Below, piece after piece: positions 55,896 to 64,000 of a stretch of DNA of 64,000 nucleotides. The stretch is taken from positions 15,135,650 through 15,199,649 of the forward strand of contig NC_087168.1 of NCBI RefSeq assembly GCF_035594125.1. The letters run 5' to 3'. This DNA comes from Scylla paramamosain (taxonomy: Eukaryota > Arthropoda > Malacostraca > Decapoda > Portunidae). The position numbers and the translations under genes are program-made. Numbering within the stretch: the stretch's first letter is position 1; each line of letters starts with the position of its first letter. The notes under the pieces are model-generated. The model saw nothing but the letters and a program-made list of their open reading frames with translations, was not told the origin of the DNA and did not search any database.

Positions 55896-56089
55896 ACAAT
55901 AGGTTTTAAAGTAGCCTACTCCTACTTTTGTAGCTAATTTGTTATTTTCATTCATGTTGTTACTTGTTTATTTATGTACTTTGTTTTATTTTTTATTCAT
56001 GTATTTATTTATTTATTTTATTTATTTATTTATTTGTTTGTTTGTTTGTTTATTCATTCATGTATTCATTAATTGGTCATATAATTTTA

Positions 56090-56090
<1 letters not shown>
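55681..56090. other. Intergenic sequence with (CT)n and (TTTA)n
   Basis: (CT)n at 55856-55891 and (TTTA/TTTG)n at 55965-56055. No gene seen. Confidence 0.55.

Positions 56091-56122
<32 letters not shown>
56091..56122. repeat. (CA)n microsatellite
   Basis: Sixteen CA copies. Confidence 0.97.
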
Positions 56123-56125
<3 letters not shown>

Positions 56126-56464
56126 AGAAACCCTGACCACCCTGAGTCTGTCCAGAATATCCACCAGGCACTGAGAGGCTCTGGAGAAGTTTGGGAGGGG
56201 ACTACTGTATCATCCACGTCTCAGAAACATGCTGCCGCCTGACGCGCCTCGCCCGGTCCGTGCCACCAGACACCACAACAAAATAACGCCCCTGAAGGCG
56301 CCGCGCACGGACCGGTACAGACTCAGTGCGATTCCCACCATGGTGCGAGCCATCAATCATTAGTATTTCCCTCCTAGATTAGACTTACCTTTAGGATTAA
56401 TGATAAGTTTTTCCCCACCCTCTATGTACATTTTCAGTTTGTTAACTGCCTAAATAATAAACCG

Positions 56465-56503
<39 letters not shown>

Positions 56504-56506
56504 TAT
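56123..56506 (+). mobile_element. Probable 3' end of a non-LTR retroelement with (ATT)n tail
   Basis: A short frame, PESVQNIHQALRGSGEVWEG to a TGA at about 56240, is followed by a GC-rich segment with an 11-bp inverted repeat (CCGGTCCGTGC 56253-56263, GCACGGACCGG 56305-56315). Then come an AT-rich 3' UTR-like stretch (TTTTTCCCCACCCTCTATG, CCTAAATAATAAACCG) and (ATT)n at 56467-56506. Short coding remnant, structured UTR, AATAAA-like hexamer and trinucleotide tail together fit a LINE or LINE-derived SINE 3' end. The family is not identified. Confidence 0.5.
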
Positions 56507-59038
<2,532 letters not shown>

Positions 59039-59094
59039 TTTCCAGATCTTTAAGAATCACCTTTACAAAGACGAACAACTTGTGAAAGACCTTG

Positions 59095-59552
<458 letters not shown>

Positions 59553-59831
59553 GGAAGAGGGTGAGGTAGAAGAAGAAGTAGGTAGAAGAGGGGAAGAGAT
59601 AGAAGGAGAAAGAGGAGGAGGAGGAGGAGGAGAGGTAGAAGAAGAAGAAGTAGAAGCAGAAAGAAGAAGAAGAAAAAGAAGAAAGAAGAAGAAGAAAAAA
59701 GGAAAAGGAAAAGGAAGGAAAAAGAGAAGAAAAAATAAGGAAAAGAAGAAAAGGAGAAGAAGAAAAGAAAAAGAAGAAGAAGAAGAAGAAGAGGAAAAAG
59801 AAGAAGAGGGAAGGTCAACAACAACAACAAG

Positions 59832-59881
<50 letters not shown>

Positions 59882-59903
59882 CTCCTCCTCCTCCTCCTCC
59901 TCC
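59553..59903. repeat. Polypurine GAA/GGA tract followed by (AAC)n and (CTC)n
   Basis: About 260 bp of almost pure purine on the plus strand (59553-59814), then (AAC)n 59816-59881 and (CTC)n to 59903. Long open frames on both strands are by-products of composition. Confidence 0.93.
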
Positions 59904-60245
59904 TTGCATCTCTTTCTCCCTCTTGTCTGAGGAAACAAGCAAAAAAAAAAATTAACTCATACAAAAAAAAAAAAGGAATGAGGAATCTTCATATTACAAC
60001 TATAAGGACCATCATAACTCCACACTCTACCTCTCTACCTGTCTTACCTGTGTTGAGAGGTGGCACAGGATCTTCAGTCTTCTCCTCAAGGCGGTGTAAT
60101 AATTAGGGAAGGGAAGAGGAGAGTTTCAAGTTCTCATCGCGTACTTTTTTATCCTCTGAGTCTTGGCGAGAAGGGGGTTTTGTTGTCAAGGAGTGGGAGA
60201 AATGTTTGTGTGGAAAGTTATGGCGTGGGTAGAAGAACAGGGTCT

Positions 60246-60246
<1 letters not shown>
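59904..60246. other. Intergenic sequence, no gene seen
   Basis: Mixed sequence with two A-runs near 59941 and 59964. Confidence 0.5.
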
Positions 60247-60310
<64 letters not shown>

Positions 60311-60323
60311 GTCTCTGTCTCTC
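60247..60323. repeat. (CT)n with (CTGT)n end
   Basis: CT repeat to 60304, then three GTCTCT units. Confidence 0.96.
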
Positions 60324-60489
60324 GTCACCCTTCCTTCGCCGCTTGTTTCCATGAATACTTTATCAGATTTTGCAAACTACAGTGTCGTCTCTTCGTGTTT
60401 CTAAGCTGAAGAAGAAGAGGAAACAGAAAAAAAGAAAAAGTATGTGCGGATAATCTTATTACGTACACCTCTTCATTACTCACTTCCAC

Positions 60490-60775
60490 CTTCCCCATCA
60501 TCCTTCATGCATGAGTTAGCCAGTGCATTCATTCCTTCATACGTGTTAATCAGTGCATTCATTATTTCATACGTGTGTTGGTCAGCATCTTCATTTTTTC
60601 ATATGTGTGTTAGCCAGTGCATTCATTCTCTCATATGTGTGTTAGCCAGTGCATTCATCCTCTCATGCGTGTATTAACCAGTGCATTCTTTTCTCCATAC
60701 GTGTGTCAGCCAGCATCTTAATTTTTTTCATGCATGTGTCAGCCAGCAGTCTCATTCTTTCATTTTGCACTAGTG
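60490..60775. repeat. Minisatellite with 32-bp period, about nine copies
   Basis: The phrase ATATGTGTGTTAGCCAGTGC with ATTCATTCTCTC repeats; ATATGTGT starts at 60601 and 60633. Copies near both ends are more diverged (CAGCATCTTCATTTTTTC). Confidence 0.85.
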
Positions 60776-61251
60776 GAAAACCTTGAAAATCGCCGTTCCC
60801 CTTTTAGTGTCCCCAGCGCCTGCTCATCCCTCTCTCGAGACGCAACAATCAGGCTAACTCAGGAAATCAGCTGACCAAAGTTTGTACAGGTCTGAATATT
60901 TTCTTGATGAAGCTGCACAGATTCTCAAGGGGAGGGAGAAGGGAAAGGAAGGAAAAGAACACTAACTAGTAATTTTCTCCCTTCCTCTCTGCTTTGTACC
61001 ATCTCACTCTTTATTTAAGTTTACGAAGGGAAACTGTAGGAAGCGTTCGAATGGGTAATTAGTGGAACAGGTGAACAGGGGAGGAAAGGCAGAGAGGTGA
61101 GGTGAGGTGTGTAAAGAAACGTGTATAGGAAAATTGACTTATTGCATTGTGGGGTTATAATGGCGCCAGCTGATTCTAGAGAGCGCTACCTCTTCTACTG
61201 AGAAACCATCGTGAGCCAAGAGCCAGATTGGTAAATACGTAGGAATTGATG
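60776..61251. other. Intergenic sequence, no gene seen
   Basis: Mixed sequence. The minus strand has an open stretch near 61240-61140, not recognised as a protein. Confidence 0.45.
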
Positions 61252-61279
61252 GTGTGTGTGTGTGTGTGTGTGTGTGTGT
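61252..61279. repeat. (GT)n microsatellite
   Basis: Fourteen GT copies. Confidence 0.97.
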
Positions 61280-61321
61280 AGGAATGCTTCTTGATAGAGG
61301 GAAATTTATGTTGATTTTTGT

Positions 61322-61325
<4 letters not shown>

Positions 61326-61388
<63 letters not shown>
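61326..61388. repeat. (CT)n microsatellite
   Basis: Uninterrupted CT repeat of about 63 bp. Confidence 0.97.
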
Positions 61389-61392
<4 letters not shown>

Positions 61393-61447
61393 AACTCATT
61401 TTCTTCAAAAGTTTGACGCTAATATCAGTAGATTCAAAAGTTTGTGA

Positions 61448-61553
<106 letters not shown>

Positions 61554-61636
61554 GCCTTGAAGAAATAAGAAAGACAGAGAAGGAGAGGGAATAAACTGAA
61601 ATGGAGTGAAAGTGACAGTGAGAAAAAGAAGATAAC

Positions 61637-61638
<2 letters not shown>

Positions 61639-61724
<86 letters not shown>
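61639..61724. repeat. (GA)n microsatellite
   Basis: Uninterrupted GA repeat of about 86 bp. Confidence 0.98.
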
Positions 61725-61726
<2 letters not shown>

Positions 61727-61804
61727 CAGCTGAAGAGGATGAGATAGTAGTGGTGGTGGAGAGAGGAGACTGAGGCGTGCAACTGACAGCTTGACAGATG
61801 ACGC

Positions 61805-61805
<1 letters not shown>

Positions 61806-61861
<56 letters not shown>
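61806..61861. repeat. (CA)n microsatellite
   Basis: Twenty-eight CA copies. Confidence 0.97.
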
Positions 61862-61863
<2 letters not shown>

Positions 61864-62054
61864 AAATACCACTCTACCAGTCTTAATTATTTACATGACT
61901 AACAAGATCATGTCACAATCACAACACAGCGGCCAGTGTGATTAAATAATGTGGCCAATCCTCAAAATTAATAGATGGGATAATGAAAAAAAAAGCGTAT
62001 TAATACCATTTTAGTATGCAGAGAAACGAGTTCATGTAGGAAGGAATTTATCTG

Positions 62055-62600
62055 TCTGTTTTTTTTGTTTTCTTTCTTTTATTGTTTTTTTTTTTCGTCC
62101 CTTTTTGTTTTTTTTGTTTACTTCTTGTTTATTCTTTGTTTCTTGTTTCTGTTTGTCTGTTTGTTGGTTTGCTTCTTTTTCTTAATTTAATGTTTGTTTG
62201 TTTCTTGTTCCTCTTTGTTTGTTTGTTAGTTTGTTTCTTTTCCTTAATCTCTTTGTTTCTTGTTCCTGTTTGTTTGTTTGTTTGTTTGTTAATTTGTTTC
62301 TTTTCCTCAACGTCTTTGTTTGTTCCTTGTTCCTGTTTGTTTGTTTGTTAGTTTGCTTTTTTCCTTAATTTAATGTCTGTTTGTTTGTTTCTTGTTCCTG
62401 TTTGTTTGTTTGTTTGTTAATTTGTTTCTTTTCCTCAACGTCTTTGTTTGTTTCTTGTTCTTGTTTGTTTGTTTGTTAGTTTGCTTTCTTTTCATTAATT
62501 CTCATGTCCCTGTTTATCTGTTTGTTTACTTCTTTTTCATTCTGTTTGTCTTGTCCCTGTTTGTCTGTTTGTTTGTTTGCTTCTTTTCCTGCCATTTAGT
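62055..62600 (+). repeat. T-rich minisatellite, about 66-bp period, with (TTTG)n
   Basis: TTGTTCCTGTTTGTTTGTTTG recurs near 62263, 62329 and 62395, a 66-bp period, with TTTCTTTTCCTCAACGTC and TTTTTTCCTTAATTTAATG variants in between. Confidence 0.85.
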
Positions 62601-62639
62601 TCTCTCGTTTTTATTCTCTGTCGCAAAATTAACAAACAT

Positions 62640-63195
62640 GAACAAAATAAGAATACACAAATAAATTAAACCAGTAATTAAACCTGCATTACCGGAACAA
62701 TAACACGCCAACAGTCCCTAATTAAATCAATAAACAAAATAAACAAGTAAACCAACACATAAGTACAAGAAATAATGAAAAATAAAATAAAAATGAATAA
62801 ATAAATTAATTAATAGATGAATGAGAAAGTTAGTAAATAGATAAACAGATAAATAAACAATTAAATGAATAAATAAATAGAACAAAATAAACAGATAAAC
62901 CAACACACACAACTTTAGAGAATAATAATAATAAAAAAACAAATAAATAAATAAATGGAACAAAATAACAACTTAAGAAAAAAAAGAAATTATGTAAACA
63001 AATAAATAAATAGATAAATAAGAAAATAAATACGTAAAAGAATAAACAAAACAAATAAATGAATAAATAAAAATACGTAAACAAGCCAATACGTAAAAAA
63101 AACAAAAAACAAATAAACAAATAAATAAATAGACAAACAAATCAACAAATAAATAAAAACATAAAAAGTCAATAAATAAATAAACAAAAACCAAG
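62640..63195. repeat. A-rich (AAAT/AAAC)n block
   Basis: AATAAATAAACAAATAAAT-type sequence with irregular interruptions for about 550 bp. It is largely complementary in composition to the T-rich block just before it. Confidence 0.9.
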
Positions 63196-63375
63196 AGCGA
63201 AAAAGAGACAGCAGCCCATATTCTCGGTACCGCCCCTTCGCTGTGTCACCTTTGTTTACCTCCCGGCCGAGAATAACTCCCACTCCGGTACAGATAAGCG
63301 GACTGCGGCAGGTAAATCTAAATCTCGGCAGCAGTAGGCGAGGCGGAGTGACTTTTGCTGGTCCAGGGTGTGAGT
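63196..63375. other. GC-rich island between simple repeats
   Basis: About 180 bp of non-repetitive, GC-richer DNA (CGGTACCGCCCC, TCCCGGCCGAG, GACTGCGGCAG|GTAAAT). A donor-like site lies at 63312/63313. It could be an exon or promoter, or unrelated to any gene. Confidence 0.3.
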
Positions 63376-63818
63376 TTTCTGAGTGCCTTATCATCCCCAC
63401 TCTTTTTATTCTTCTTTCCTCCTCTTCTGTCTTCCCTAGCGTGTATTTTTCTTTTTTCCCTCCAGCTTTTGTTTCCTTTCATCTTTTTCCTCTCATGTTT
63501 CTTTCCTCTGCCTCTGTTTTTTTTCTTTTCGTGTGTTTTTCTCTCCATGCTTTTTCCTCCTCGTTTTGTTTTCCCTAGTCTGAACTTTTCTTTCCATCCT
63601 TCTGTCTTCCTCCTCTTTCTTTCCCTAGTCTGTGTTTTTTTGTGTTTTATCTCTGCATTCTTCTTTCCTCCTACACTATCTTCTAGCTTGCGTTTTCTCT
63701 TCATCCTTCTTTCCTCTTCTTCTTTCTCTCTGTACCCTGCATTTTCTTTCCTTTATTGTGCCTTCCTCTTTTTCTTCCATCCAAAGAAGCATACAGGAAA
63801 AAAAAGATAAGTAAAAGC
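63376..63818. repeat. Pyrimidine-rich low-complexity block with recurring CTAGTCTG/TTTTCTTTCC phrases
   Basis: Phrases such as TTCCCTAGTCTG, TCCTCCTC and TTTTTCTCTCCATG recur irregularly (near 63437, 63573, 63623), which suggests a decayed short tandem repeat. No gene is supported. Confidence 0.6.
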
Positions 63819-63834
63819 GAGAGAGAGAGAGGGA

Positions 63835-63923
<89 letters not shown>
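63819..63923. repeat. (GA)n microsatellite
   Basis: GA repeat with two GG interruptions near its start. Confidence 0.97.
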
Positions 63924-63926
<3 letters not shown>

Positions 63927-64000
63927 CAGATCAGAGGCCTTCAGATTAAGGTGAAACTAAATGCAATGAAAGTGAATACAATATGTTACCCGACCATAAC

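Noticed and set aside
62082..63400. Multi-pass membrane protein-like frames (Phe/Leu/Val-rich plus strand, Tyr/Leu/Ile-rich minus strand)
   Set aside because: They are translations of T-rich/A-rich low-complexity repeats without splice or start signals.

Overview
The window is eukaryotic, most likely from a decapod crustacean and perhaps a crab. The evidence is a spliced, divergent ionotropic (glutamate-type) receptor gene, a decayed CR1-like LINE, very dense and long dinucleotide microsatellites, low gene density and AT-rich intergenic DNA. Species assignment is inference; the gene, the retroelement and the repeats are read directly from the sequence.

Left flank (1-7772). The last two coding exons of an ionotropic-receptor gene lie at 94-252 and 841-1206 (+), with good splice signals. 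The membrane-segment end of the last exon is followed by two decayed tandem copies of itself. Next come a decayed retroelement tail (about 2340-2812, minus), a 34/69-bp minisatellite (3879-4185), long (GA/CT)n blocks, and a 5'-truncated, frameshifted CR1-like LINE on the minus strand (about 5402-7770).

Centre (7773-about 51053). This is the main structure: a macrosatellite of six head-to-tail units (U1-U6) with full-length units of about 6.4-8.6 kb. Each complete unit has the same order: a 50-bp GT-rich minisatellite (A); (CT)n; a spacer and (GA)n; a GC-richer core with a strong splice-donor-like site, a 79-codon open frame and a 48-codon frame starting at an ATG in good context; AT-rich DNA; a perfect TGACGTCA (CRE) site; a second C-poor G/T-rich minisatellite (B); (GA)n(CA)n; one or two cassettes made of exon-like modules (t1, K, t2) plus more minisatellite; a terminal module t3; and an AT-rich tail. 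Cassette number differs between units, so length varies. Outer units U1 and U6 share variants that inner units U2-U5 lack, as expected if the interior has been homogenised. The right end is a chimeric breakpoint at a 12-bp perfect hairpin. No recognisable protein family was found inside the units; whether they are transcribed is open.

Right flank (51054-64000). No confident gene was found. It holds simple repeats (a perfect (GTT)n of about 105 copies, a (TA)n of about 54 copies and several (GA)n/(CT)n blocks), a foldback element with arms of about 110 bp near 53.8-54.1 kb, a probable retroelement 3' end with an (ATT)n tail near 56.1-56.5 kb, a 32-bp minisatellite near 60.5-60.8 kb, a polypurine tract at 59.55-59.81 kb, and a T-rich block followed by a complementary A-rich block at 62.05-63.2 kb.
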